A stretch of DNA of 64,000 bases. It comes from Maricaulis sp034659015 (GTDB taxonomy: Bacteria > Pseudomonadota > Alphaproteobacteria > Caulobacterales > Maricaulaceae). Each line of letters starts with the position of its first letter. Position 1 is the first letter of the stretch. The notes under the pieces were generated by a model. The model was not told the origin of the DNA. It did not search any database and saw only the letters and a program-made list of their open reading frames with translations. Made by a program: the position numbers and the translations under genes. Where the stretch lies: positions 1-64,000 of the forward strand of contig JAYEGL010000019.1 in the NCBI GenBank assembly GCA_034659015.1, in the 5' to 3' direction. Shown piece after piece: positions 34,601 through 44,485 of the stretch.

Positions 34601-35251
34601 ATGTCCCCCCGATCGCGAAAACAGGCCGTCCCGGAGTCCACCGAAAGCTGGCGGGCCCGGCTTCGCCGCTACCGCTTCACGCACAACATCAAGCAGGCTG
34701 CGCTGGCGGCGGATCTCGGCGTCACCCAGGCCATGGTTTCGCGCTGGGAATCCGGCGCGGTCCTTCCCAGTGCCCAGATGCGCACCCGGATCACCCGCCT
34801 CCTCACGGCCGGCCAGGTCTCCGCACCGCTGATCGACTGGCGCAGTCATACGGCCGCCCAGCCCGGGATCGCCGCCGTGATCGACCGAAGCGGTACGCTG
34901 GAAACGGCCAGCCAGGGCCTGCTGCGGCTGCTGGGCCGCGATCGGTCCGGCGTGGAGGGAAAGCGGATCGACGATCTGTTCTCGGGCGACCTGCCCCAAC
35001 TCTACCAAACGCTTCTTTCGTCAGGATTCTTTGACGGCGGGCTCGAAAGCGTCGAAAGTGCGGACCGGTACACATTTGTCGATGGCGAGGGGCGCGTGAC
35101 AAGCAGCTTCATCGAAGGTCTGCACTGGCCGCATCGCGACGCGGATGACGAGATCCGCTGGATGCTGTCCGGCGCCCGCATCGACGAAGCGGACTTCGAG
35201 GCCTTGCGCCGCGGGCTGGCCGGCAAGGTCGCGCTCGTGACGTCACGATAG
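34601..35251 (+). CDS. HTH-PAS regulator 2 of tandem trio
   Basis: A 216-residue paralogue starting at MSPRSRKQAVPES, 4 bp after the first gene's stop. The HTH is RYRFTHNIKQAALAADLGVTQAMVSRWESG. The PAS-like part has VIDRSGTLETASQGLLRLLG, DDLFSGDLPQLYQTLLSSGFFDGG, ESVESADRYTF and HWPHRDADDEIRWMLSGA. Recognition helices of regulators 1 and 2 (VTQ.MVSRWESG) are nearly the same, so overlapping operators are likely. Confidence 0.82.
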   Translation: MSPRSRKQAVPESTESWRARLRRYRFTHNIKQAALAADLGVTQAMVSRWESGAVLPSAQMRTRITRLLTAGQVSAPLIDWRSHTAAQPGIAAVIDRSGTLETASQGLLRLLGRDRSGVEGKRIDDLFSGDLPQLYQTLLSSGFFDGGLESVESADRYTFVDGEGRVTSSFIEGLHWPHRDADDEIRWMLSGARIDEADFEALRRGLAGKVALVTSR

Positions 35252-35272
35252 AAGCCCTGAAGGGGGGCGGAA

Positions 35273-35917
35273 TTGGTTCAGGATATCAAACTGTCTGTGT
35301 CGTCCAACAAGGTGAACTGGCCGTCGGTCATCCGGAATTTCCGGATGTCCAAACGCCTGAAACAGGCGGCACTGGCGGCCGATCTCGGCGTGACGCAAGC
35401 GATGATCTCGCGCTGGGAGAACGGCGACAGCGATCCGCCGGAACGGGTCAAGCGGCGCATGGCGGAACTGGTCCAGGATGCCTTTGTCGTGTCGCCGGCG
35501 CCCACCTGGGTCGATCTGGTGACGCTGAATCCGACCGTGGAATTCGTCACCGACTCCATGGGCATGATCAAGGCGATCTCGCGCGGCGCGCTCGACATGT
35601 TCGGCATGGCCCGGCACGAGATCGAGGGCCGCAATGTGCGCGACTTCGTCAGCGGCGATTTCATGTCCGCGCTGGAGAGCATTCGCGGCGAGGGCATGTT
35701 CCAGAACAATCTCGCCTACGCCCAGAGCCTCGGTTCGATGGACATCAACGTGCCGTCAGGCCTGAAGTCCCAGCTCTGCGACTTCCTCCACTGGCCGCGT
35801 ATCTCCGAGGCGCGCACGGTGTACTGCATCCATTCCGGCGCCGTCCTGGATGAGGCCCGCTACACGGCGCGGCTCGAAGAGCGCGGCGACAAGATCGTTT
35901 ATCGCCGGACGTTCTGA
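35273..35917 (+). CDS. HTH-PAS regulator 3 of tandem trio
   Basis: A 214-residue paralogue apparently starting with TTG 35273 behind GGGGGGCGGA. The HTH is WPSVIRNFRMSKRLKQAALAADLGVTQAMISRWENG. The PAS-like domain has FVTDSMGMIKAISRGALDMFGM, VRDFVSGDFMSALESIRGEGMFQNN and FLHWPRISEARTVYCIHSGA. The sensory half has diverged more from 1 and 2 than the HTH has, which suggests different signals read onto similar DNA sites. A strong hairpin terminator follows. Confidence 0.82.
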   Translation: MVQDIKLSVSSNKVNWPSVIRNFRMSKRLKQAALAADLGVTQAMISRWENGDSDPPERVKRRMAELVQDAFVVSPAPTWVDLVTLNPTVEFVTDSMGMIKAISRGALDMFGMARHEIEGRNVRDFVSGDFMSALESIRGEGMFQNNLAYAQSLGSMDINVPSGLKSQLCDFLHWPRISEARTVYCIHSGAVLDEARYTARLEERGDKIVYRRTF

Positions 35918-35942
35918 CCGGCCGACATCGTCACGCAAAGAA

Positions 35943-35971
35943 AAAGGGGCGGCCCGCCGGGCCGCCCCTTT
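35943..35971. terminator. bidirectional intrinsic terminator
   Basis: A 13-bp perfect stem AAAGGGGCGGCCC (35943-35955) / GGGCCGCCCCTTT (35959-35971) with a 3-nt loop. A and T tails on both strands end the HTH trio and the convergent M28 peptidase gene. Confidence 0.9.
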
Positions 35972-35988
35972 CTGGTGTCGGGACGGAG

Positions 35989-37716
<1,728 letters not shown>

Positions 37717-37842
37717 GGTTCTCCCCCATGTTCCGGCCAACTGGGCCTTGGGCTGTGGCGCAAAACTGTGGCACATCCTGCATTCGTGCAAGTCGCGCAC
37801 AAGGGGCGGGCTCACCGGGGACCGCACGGCTAAAGGGGTTTG

Positions 37843-37872
37843 ACCAAACCTGAATGACCATTCATGTTTGGT
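37843..37872. promoter_or_regulatory. TetR/AcrR-type operator candidate
   Basis: Left arm ACCAAACCTGAATG (37843-37856) and right arm CATTCATGTTTGGT (37859-37872) are complementary at 13 of 14 positions with a 2-bp centre. Length and symmetry are typical of TetR-family sites. It sits 55 bp upstream of the MFS gene and 126 bp upstream of the divergent peptidase gene. No TetR gene is in the window. Confidence 0.65.
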
Positions 37873-37927
37873 GCGGGCCTTATACACAGAACGGGTCGAA
37901 AGACCGGTACGCCTGAGGGGAGAGATC

Positions 37928-39664
37928 ATGGCGGATAATAACGGCGACCAAGCGTCAGCCACGGGATCGGGGAAAGGCTATCGCAGCCTGGTCATGCTGC
38001 TCCTGTTCCTCGTTTATGCCTTCAATTTTCTCGATCGCCAGATCATTTCCATCCTCGCCATTCCGATCAAGGAAGACCTCGGCCTCACGGACGAACAGCT
38101 CGGTTTGCTGGGCGGTATCGCCTTTGCGCTGCTCTATTCGACACTGGGTGTGCCGATCGCCTGGTTCGCCGACCGGCTGAACCGGACCTGGATCATCACG
38201 GCGGCCCTGACGGTGTGGAGCGGGTTCACCGCGCTCAGCGGGCTGGCCCAGAACTTCACGCAGCTTTTCCTCGCCCGCGTCGGTGTGGGCATCGGTGAAG
38301 CGGGCGGCGTGGCGCCGGCCTACACAATCATCGCCGACTATCATCCGCCCTCCGAGCGGGCCCGGGCCCTGGCGATCTATTCGCTGGGCATTCCCGTGGG
38401 CAGCGCCTTCGGCGTCATTGCCGGGTCGCAGATTGCCGGCGGCGGCATTTCCGACGCCCTCGACTGGCGCGCGGCCTTTTTCATTGTCGGGCTGGCCGGC
38501 ATCGTGCTCGCCCCGCTGTTCAAGTTCATCGTTCGCGAACCCAAGCGCGGCCAGTTCGACGCGGGGACGCCGCAGGTGGCGGCGGATCTGCGCCAGACCG
38601 TCGGCGTCTATACCGATCGCAAGCAGCGCATCCTGTCGATCGCCGGCGCGGCCCTTTTTGCCATGCCGAGCCTGCTGTCCATCTTCAACGCTCTGGTGTT
38701 CGGCGCTGTGCCGACGCAATCGGTCCTGCTGCTGGCGGCGGCCGCTCTGGTCGGCGTCGTCAGCGGCTGGATGGCCGGCGTCTGGGTGGCGCGCACCACG
38801 CGGCCGCTGCAGCTCATTCTCGGTCTCTCCGTACTGATGTGCCTGCCGGGCCTGGTGGCGTGGATCGTTCCGCTGCTTGACGGCGGCACGTTCGGCACGT
38901 CGGCGATCGGCTGGCTGGTCGGCCGGGCCATTGCCGGTGCCCTGATCGGTGCCTTCTTCTTCGCCTTCCGCGATTTCATGTCGCTGGTCCTGGAAAAGCC
39001 CAGCTTCTGGCTGATGATCCTGGGGGCCTCGGCGTCTTCGATGATGGGCTATGGCGTCTTCTTCTGGCTGCCGTCCTTCTTCGCCCGCTCCTTCCAGCTC
39101 TCGCTCACCGAGACCGGCTGGCTGTTCGGCGGTGTGCTGTTCGTCGCCGGCAGCCTGGGTATTTTCCTGGGCGGCGTGATGGGCGATCTGATGGGCAAGT
39201 CCAAGCGCTCGGCCTTTGCCACGGTGCCGGCCTTCGCCTTCCTGGCGTGTGCGCCGCTCTACTGGGCCGGCGTCCTGTCGCCTTCGGCACTCCTGGCGAC
39301 GCTGGTCCTGTTCATTCCGACCGCGCTGGGTCTGGCGTGGGTCGGTCCGGTGCTGTCGGCTTTCCAGCACCTGGTGCCGCCGCACATGCGCACCAGCGCC
39401 TCCTCGGTCTTCCTGCTGATCAACAACCTGCTCGGCATTGGCGGCGGGGTCTATGTGCTCGGCCGGATCTCCACCGTTCTGCAGCCGACCTTCGGTGACG
39501 GGTCGTTGCGCATGTCCATCGTGGTCGGCGCGTCGCTCTACCTGGTGGCCGCGCTGTTCATGTTCTGGGCCGCGCGCTATCTCGCCCGCGACTGGGAAGG
39601 CGATGGCGACACCGTGCCCGTGCCCGAAGTCGAACCGCCCAGCGAGGCTGAGCCGGCCCAATGA
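37928..39664 (+). CDS. MFS transporter, Spinster-like
   Basis: A 578-residue major facilitator transporter with about 12 membrane segments. The N-terminal block NFLDRQIISILAIPIKEDLGLTDEQLGLLGGIAFALLYS and the loop PIAWFADRLNR (motif A) are typical of the Spinster group, as is VGVGIGEAGGVAPAYTIIADYHPPSERARALA. It starts at ATG 37928 behind GGGGAGAG. Spinster-like bacterial carriers have varied substrates and the cargo here is not predictable. It is coupled by ATGA to an alpha/beta hydrolase gene. Confidence 0.88.
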   Translation: MADNNGDQASATGSGKGYRSLVMLLLFLVYAFNFLDRQIISILAIPIKEDLGLTDEQLGLLGGIAFALLYSTLGVPIAWFADRLNRTWIITAALTVWSGFTALSGLAQNFTQLFLARVGVGIGEAGGVAPAYTIIADYHPPSERARALAIYSLGIPVGSAFGVIAGSQIAGGGISDALDWRAAFFIVGLAGIVLAPLFKFIVREPKRGQFDAGTPQVAADLRQTVGVYTDRKQRILSIAGAALFAMPSLLSIFNALVFGAVPTQSVLLLAAAALVGVVSGWMAGVWVARTTRPLQLILGLSVLMCLPGLVAWIVPLLDGGTFGTSAIGWLVGRAIAGALIGAFFFAFRDFMSLVLEKPSFWLMILGASASSMMGYGVFFWLPSFFARSFQLSLTETGWLFGGVLFVAGSLGIFLGGVMGDLMGKSKRSAFATVPAFAFLACAPLYWAGVLSPSALLATLVLFIPTALGLAWVGPVLSAFQHLVPPHMRTSASSVFLLINNLLGIGGGVYVLGRISTVLQPTFGDGSLRMSIVVGASLYLVAALFMFWAARYLARDWEGDGDTVPVPEVEPPSEAEPAQ

Positions 39665-40536
39665 CAGACGCCAACTTCACCGACCGCTTCTTCACCAATT
39701 CCGACGGGCTGCGTGTTCACTACCGCGACTACCCGGCCCAGGGCGGCGAGACCGGCGTGCCGGTGCTGTGCCTGCACGGGCTGACGCGCAATGTGAAGGA
39801 TTTCGAGGATCTGGCGCCGAAGATCGCGGCCAAGGGGCGGCGGGTCATCGTCGCCTCCCAGCGCGGCCGGGGGCGGTCGGATCCCGATCCGCAGACCGAA
39901 CGCTACCAGCCGCCGGTCTATGCCGGCGACATGCTGGGCCTGCTGGACGCGCTGGAGATCCCGCGCGCGGTCTTCGTCGGCACCTCCATGGGCGGGCTGA
40001 TGACGATGGTGGTCGCCGGTATCCAGCCCCGGCGCATCGCCGCCGCGGTGATCAACGATGTTGGCCCGGTCGTGGCCAAGGAGGGCCTCGACCGGATCAA
40101 GGTGAATACGTCCACCCGCGCCCCCGTCGCCAGCTGGGAGGAGGCCGCGGCGCGGACCCGCGAGAGCAATCTCGCCGCCTTCCCGGACCGGGAAGGCGAT
40201 GAGGCCTTCTGGACGGATTTCGCGCACAAGACCTGGATCGAGGGTGACGACGGCCGGATCGTTCTGGATTATGACGGCGAGATCCTGTCCATGCTCGGCG
40301 GCGACGACGCTCCCCTGCCGGATCTCTGGGAGTTCTGGGACCCGTTCGCGAACATCCCGGCGCTCGTCGTGCGCGGCGCGATCAGCGATCTGCTCTCGCC
40401 GGAAACGGTCGCGGAGATGAAGCGGCGCAAGCCCGATCTGGATGTGGTGGAAGTGCCCCGTGTGGGCCACGCGCCCTTCATGACCGAGCCGGAAGCCTGG
40501 GCCGCGATCGACACCTTCCTGGACCGGGTGGACTAG
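39661..40536 (+). CDS. alpha/beta hydrolase
   Basis: A 291-residue hydrolase with VLCLHGLTRN (oxyanion hole), SQRGRGRS, the nucleophile elbow VGTSMGGLMTMVV, an Asp region (VRGAISDLLS) and the C-terminal His in VPRVGHAPFM. The substrate is unknown; co-transcription with the MFS carrier suggests it acts on the imported compound. Its TAG stop overlaps the convergent phosphatase stop within CTAG. Confidence 0.85.
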   Translation: MTDANFTDRFFTNSDGLRVHYRDYPAQGGETGVPVLCLHGLTRNVKDFEDLAPKIAAKGRRVIVASQRGRGRSDPDPQTERYQPPVYAGDMLGLLDALEIPRAVFVGTSMGGLMTMVVAGIQPRRIAAAVINDVGPVVAKEGLDRIKVNTSTRAPVASWEEAAARTRESNLAAFPDREGDEAFWTDFAHKTWIEGDDGRIVLDYDGEILSMLGGDDAPLPDLWEFWDPFANIPALVVRGAISDLLSPETVAEMKRRKPDLDVVEVPRVGHAPFMTEPEAWAAIDTFLDRVD

Positions 40537-41162
40537 GCGAAGGTTCGCTTCAGCAGGGCCGCGTCGGGCTTCTCGTTCCAGAACAGGCGCGTGCCGGTCT
40601 CGCCGTCGATCTCGGCGGCGCAGATATGGCCGGTCTTCACCTTGGCATTACCGTCCGCACCGGTCAGGGCGCCGTGCATGTAGCGCAGCACGCCGTTGGA
40701 TGTGACGACGAGGGTGAGCGGGCCTGTCGCCGCATCGCGCATCGCCGCGAGTGCATTCGATTTCAGCGTGGCCTCGTCCGGTGCCCAGTCGACACCCGCT
40801 GGACGGCGATGGTGCTTGTCCCACGTGTCCAGCGCCTCTTGTCCGAACTCGGCGACGATCCGGTCGTTCGACTTGCCGCCCCAGGATCCGTAGTCGATCT
40901 CCTTCAGGCGGTCGTCGATCTCCGGTGAGCCGGAAAACCCGGTCAGTCCGGCAACGATCTCGGCGGCGCGGCGGGTACGTTTGAGCGGTCCGCAGACGAT
41001 GCGGTCCGGCGTCAGCCCGGCGCCGGCCAGCGCCTCTCCCAGCGCCCGGGCCTGGGCTTCGCCGCTATCGACCAGCGGGAGGTCTTCTTTCGCGCCGACC
41101 CAGACCGGCGTGTCGCCGGGGCCGAACGTATTGCCGTGGCGGGCGAGCAGGATTTTCGTCAT
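40533..41162 (-). CDS. histidine phosphatase family protein
   Basis: A 209-residue branch-1 phosphoglycerate-mutase-like enzyme. The phospho-accepting His lies in LLARHGNTFG, and the second basic pocket is GPLKRTRRAAEI. The acid residue is in DDRLKEIDYGSWGGK, and the C-terminal His-like site in VTSNGVLRYMHGAL departs from the usual SHGG form. It overlaps kdsB by 4 bp and may have a housekeeping phosphatase role in sugar-phosphate metabolism; the true substrate is unknown. Confidence 0.82.
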   Translation of the reverse strand: MTKILLARHGNTFGPGDTPVWVGAKEDLPLVDSGEAQARALGEALAGAGLTPDRIVCGPLKRTRRAAEIVAGLTGFSGSPEIDDRLKEIDYGSWGGKSNDRIVAEFGQEALDTWDKHHRRPAGVDWAPDEATLKSNALAAMRDAATGPLTLVVTSNGVLRYMHGALTGADGNAKVKTGHICAAEIDGETGTRLFWNEKPDAALLKRTFA

Positions 41163-41941
41163 GCCACCAGCTCCCCTTCGCGGGCGATGATCTCTTCCAC
41201 GCGTGCGGCGTCCTCCGGTGCATCCACCGACCAGGCCGACCGGCCGCGATAATCGGTCAGCACGACGCGGATCGGGATGCCGTTCTCCAGCGCGCGGAGC
41301 TGCTCCAGGCTCTCGGTGAGCTCGAAGGGGGTCGGCTCGAGCGCGACCAGCTTTTCCAGCGTATCGCGGCGATAGCCGTACAGCCCGATATGCTGGTAGG
41401 CCGGTGCACCTTCGCCCGGCGTGCGGCGGAAGGGGATGACGGCCTTGGAGAAATACATCGCATCCATCGCCTTGTTGAAGACGACGGTGGTGCCCGAGGC
41501 CGAGCCCTTCGCCTTGTCGGCGCGCATGCGGGCCTCGGTCTCGGCGGGCAGCGCGATGGCGGGCGTGGCCATGGCAAGCGACGGATCGGCGCGCAGGGCC
41601 TCGGCCACGCCGCCGATTACCCAGGGCGGGATGAGCGGCGCATCGCCCTGGACGTTGATGACGATCTCGGCGTCGCTGTTCAGCCGCCGCACGGCGTCCA
41701 GCGCCCGCTCGGTGCCGTTGCGGCAGGCCGGATCGGTCATCACGGCCTCGCCGCCGGCGGCGCTGACGGCCTCGACGATGCGCTCGTCATCCGTGGCGAT
41801 GACGACCCGGTCCACACCGCCCGCCGCCGCGGCGATCCGCCAGACGCGTTCGATCATCATCTTGCCGGCGATCTTCGCCAGCGGTTTGCCGGGAAAACGT
41901 GTCGATCCGTAGCGGGCGGGAATGACGGCAAGAACGGACAT
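41159..41941 (-). CDS. kdsB: 3-deoxy-manno-octulosonate cytidylyltransferase (CMP-Kdo synthetase)
   Basis: A 260-residue enzyme activating Kdo as CMP-Kdo for lipopolysaccharide core assembly. Signature motifs are VIPARYGSTRFPGKPLAKIAGKMMIERVW at the N-terminus, VIATDDERI, DAEIVINVQGDAPLIP and HIGLYGYRRDTLEK, then LEQLRALENGIPIRV. The start is ATG 41941 behind AGGAG; the longer frame adds 32 residues without support. It is translationally coupled to the histidine phosphatase gene. Confidence 0.94.
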   Translation of the reverse strand: MSVLAVIPARYGSTRFPGKPLAKIAGKMMIERVWRIAAAAGGVDRVVIATDDERIVEAVSAAGGEAVMTDPACRNGTERALDAVRRLNSDAEIVINVQGDAPLIPPWVIGGVAEALRADPSLAMATPAIALPAETEARMRADKAKGSASGTTVVFNKAMDAMYFSKAVIPFRRTPGEGAPAYQHIGLYGYRRDTLEKLVALEPTPFELTESLEQLRALENGIPIRVVLTDYRGRSAWSVDAPEDAARVEEIIAREGELVA

Positions 41942-42065
41942 GGATGAAACTCCTCGAATTCCGACCGGCTTGTTCCACACTCGGCGCGGAAATTCCACAT
42001 TCCGTTGAATTGCAGAACGGTTTGTGCCCAAAGGCACGGAATTTCCCCGTGCACTCGCAGCATTG

Positions 42066-42077
42066 ATGTGTACACAT
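42066..42077. promoter_or_regulatory. 12-bp palindrome upstream of arginine operon
   Basis: ATGTGTACACAT is a perfect palindrome 60 bp before the argF' start, in the divergent space with kdsB. A GC-rich imperfect hairpin (CCCGGGC/GCCCCGGG) follows. Candidate operator only; it does not match the ArgR box I know. Confidence 0.35.
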
Positions 42078-42137
42078 GACGCGCCCGGGCCTGTGTAGCC
42101 CCGGGATATCCGTTACCACCAGGCGATACGAGGACGT

Positions 42138-43151
42138 GTGATGCGCCATTTCCTGTCCACCGAAGATTGGTCCCGCAACGAACTTCAGGGCCTGCTCGAC
42201 CGAGCAGCGGCCTTCAAGTCGGGCGTGAAAAGCCGATCGCTGGAGGGCAAGTCCGTCGCGCTGGTCTTCTTCAATCCCTCGCTGCGAACGCGATCCAGCT
42301 TCGATATCGGCGCCTGGCAGCTGGGCGGCCATGCCATCGTGCTGGATGCCAAGGGCGCGACCTGGCCGATGGAATTCGGCGACGGGGCCATCATGGACGG
42401 CTCCGAGGAAGAACATGTGCGCGAGGCGGCGCGCGTGCTGTCGCGCTATGTCGACCTGATCGCCATCCGCTGCTTCCCGGAATTCAAGGACTGGCAGGCC
42501 GAGCGCGAGGACCCGATGATCACCGCCTTCGCGAAGCACGCGACGGTGCCCGTGATCAATATGGAGACCATCGTGCATCCCTGTCAGGAGCTGGCGCACA
42601 TGCTGGCCCTGCAGGAGCGCACGGGTCCGGTCGCCGACAAGACCTATCTGCTGACCTGGGTGCCGCATCCCAAGCCGCTCAATACCGCTGTGGCGAACTC
42701 CTCGCTGCTGATCGCGTCGAAGTTCGGCGCCAATGTGCGCATGCTGGTGCCCGACGAGGTCTATCGCCTGGACGACCGCTACATGGACGCGGCCGAGCGC
42801 TTCACCGCCGAGGGCGGCGGCTCTGTGACGCTGATGACTGATCCGGACGCGGCCTATGAGGGCGCGGACGTGGTCTATGCCAAGAGCTGGGGCGCCTTGC
42901 CCTTCTATGGCAATTGGGATGCCGAGGCGCCCTACCGTGCCAAGGGCAAGGACTTCATGATCACGCCGGAGAAGATGGCGCGGACGAACAATGCCGTCGT
43001 CTCGCATTGTCTGCCCATGCGCCGCAATGTGAAGATCGCCGATGCGGTGGTCGACAGCGAGGCCTTCATCGGCATCGAGGAAGCGGAAAACCGGCTGCAC
43101 GTGCAAAAGGCGGTGATGGAAGCCCTGGCGCTGCAGGGAGGGGCGGAATGA
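42138..43151 (+). CDS. argF': N-acetylornithine carbamoyltransferase (AOTCase)
   Basis: A 337-residue transcarbamylase making N-acetylcitrulline from N-acetylornithine and carbamoyl phosphate. It follows the Xanthomonas AOTCase pattern rather than OTCase: HFLSTEDWSRNELQ at the start, FFNPSLRTRSSFDIGAWQLGGHA (carbamoyl-phosphate loop, residues 44-52), INMETIVHPCQELAH, HPKPLNTAVANS, VVYAKSWGALPFYGNW and HCLPMRRNVK, ending in ENRLHVQKA. It is the first gene of a three-gene arginine operon with 4-bp overlaps. Confidence 0.92.
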   Translation: MMRHFLSTEDWSRNELQGLLDRAAAFKSGVKSRSLEGKSVALVFFNPSLRTRSSFDIGAWQLGGHAIVLDAKGATWPMEFGDGAIMDGSEEEHVREAARVLSRYVDLIAIRCFPEFKDWQAEREDPMITAFAKHATVPVINMETIVHPCQELAHMLALQERTGPVADKTYLLTWVPHPKPLNTAVANSSLLIASKFGANVRMLVPDEVYRLDDRYMDAAERFTAEGGGSVTLMTDPDAAYEGADVVYAKSWGALPFYGNWDAEAPYRAKGKDFMITPEKMARTNNAVVSHCLPMRRNVKIADAVVDSEAFIGIEEAENRLHVQKAVMEALALQGGAE

Positions 43152-44485
43152 GCGGAAAAGCCCAGGCCCAGCCTCCGGTCCGGCAGACCATCGTCCAATT
43201 GCTGTCGCACATGCGCGACGGCAAGGAGATCCGTGAATACCTCCACCGTTTCTCCGGGGTCGACCAGGAGCGCTTTGCCGTCATCAAGGTCGGCGGGGCG
43301 GTCATCCAGGACGATCTGGACGGTCTCGCCTCGGCGCTGGCCTTCCTGCAGACGGTCGGCCTGACCCCGGTCGTGGTGCATGGCGGCGGGCCGCAACTCG
43401 ATACGGCGCTCAGCGAAGCGGGGATCGAGACCCAACGCGTCAACGGTCTGCGCGTGACCCGCGAGCCGGCGATCCCGATCATCCGCGACACGCTGACCGA
43501 GGCCAATCTCGCCCTGGTCGACGCCATCCGCAATGCCGGGGGGCGCGCCGCCGCCATTCCGCGCGGCGTGTTCGAGGCGACCCTGGTCGACGAGACCACG
43601 CTGGGCCGGGTCGGCGAACCCAGCCGCGTGCGGCTCGATCTTGTCGCCGCCGCCGCCCGCGCCGGCCAGGCCTCGATCCTGGCCTGTCTCGGCGAGACGG
43701 CCGATGGCTGCCTGGTCAACGTCAATGCCGATACGGCGGTGCGGGCGCTGGTGCATGCGCTGCAGCCCTACAAGGTGGTCTTCCTGACGGGGACGGGCGG
43801 GCTGCTGGACGAGGACGGGGACATCCTCTCCTCGATCAACCTGGCCACCGATTTCGACGAGCTGATGGATGCCTGCTGGGTCAGCGGCGGCATGCAGCTC
43901 AAGCTGGAAGAGATCAAGCGGCTGCTCGACGATCTGCCGCTCTCCTCCTCGGTCTCGATCACGCGCCCGGCCGAACTGGCCCGCGAGCTCTTCACCCATG
44001 CCGGTGCCGGCACGCTGATCCGCCGCGGCGAGCGCATCAAGGCGGCGGCGTCCAAGGACGAGCTGGACCTGGCCAAGCTCGACCAGCTGGTCACGACGGC
44101 GTTCGGCCGCCCGCCCATCGCGGGCTACTGGGACCGGCTCGAGGTGGACCAGGCCTTCGTGACCGACAGCTACCGGGCCGCGGCGATCACCACGCGGCTG
44201 GACGACTGGATCTATCTGGACAAGTTCGCCGTGCTCGACGATGCGCGCGGCGAGGGGCTGGGCCGGGCGGTCTGGCACCGTCTGGTGGACTACGCACCGC
44301 GCCTGATCTGGCGCTCGCGGACGGACAATCCGGTCAACGGCTTCTATTTCGACGAGTGCGACGGGGCGGTGCGCCGGGACGAATGGACCGTGTTCTGGCG
44401 CGGCGGGGATGTCAGCCTGACCGGTATCGACGCGGTGGTGGAGAAGGCCTTCGCCCTGCCGCCCACGCTGGAGGCGCCGCAATGA
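43148..44485 (+). CDS. argB: bifunctional N-acetylglutamate kinase / N-acetylglutamate synthase
   Basis: A 445-residue fusion. Residues about 45-290 are an amino-acid kinase domain (IKVGGAVIQDDLDGLASAL, VVVHGGGPQLDTAL, TGTGGLLDEDGD). Residues about 300-445 are a DUF619/GNAT acetyltransferase domain (LDKFAVLDDARGEGLGRAVWH, WRSRTDNPVNGFYF). This architecture is known from Xanthomonas and Maricaulis NAGS/K, which carry out the first two steps of arginine synthesis and are inhibited by arginine. The short N-terminal segment before the kinase domain fits the arginine-binding region. It overlaps both neighbours by ATGA. Confidence 0.92.
   Translation: MSGKAQAQPPVRQTIVQLLSHMRDGKEIREYLHRFSGVDQERFAVIKVGGAVIQDDLDGLASALAFLQTVGLTPVVVHGGGPQLDTALSEAGIETQRVNGLRVTREPAIPIIRDTLTEANLALVDAIRNAGGRAAAIPRGVFEATLVDETTLGRVGEPSRVRLDLVAAAARAGQASILACLGETADGCLVNVNADTAVRALVHALQPYKVVFLTGTGGLLDEDGDILSSINLATDFDELMDACWVSGGMQLKLEEIKRLLDDLPLSSSVSITRPAELARELFTHAGAGTLIRRGERIKAAASKDELDLAKLDQLVTTAFGRPPIAGYWDRLEVDQAFVTDSYRAAAITTRLDDWIYLDKFAVLDDARGEGLGRAVWHRLVDYAPRLIWRSRTDNPVNGFYFDECDGAVRRDEWTVFWRGGDVSLTGIDAVVEKAFALPPTLEAPQ

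Noticed and set aside
33952..35917. HTH trio as a phage repressor or toxin-antitoxin cluster
   Set aside because: The C-terminal halves are PAS-like sensors, not peptidase-like repressor domains, and no toxin-like partner is present.
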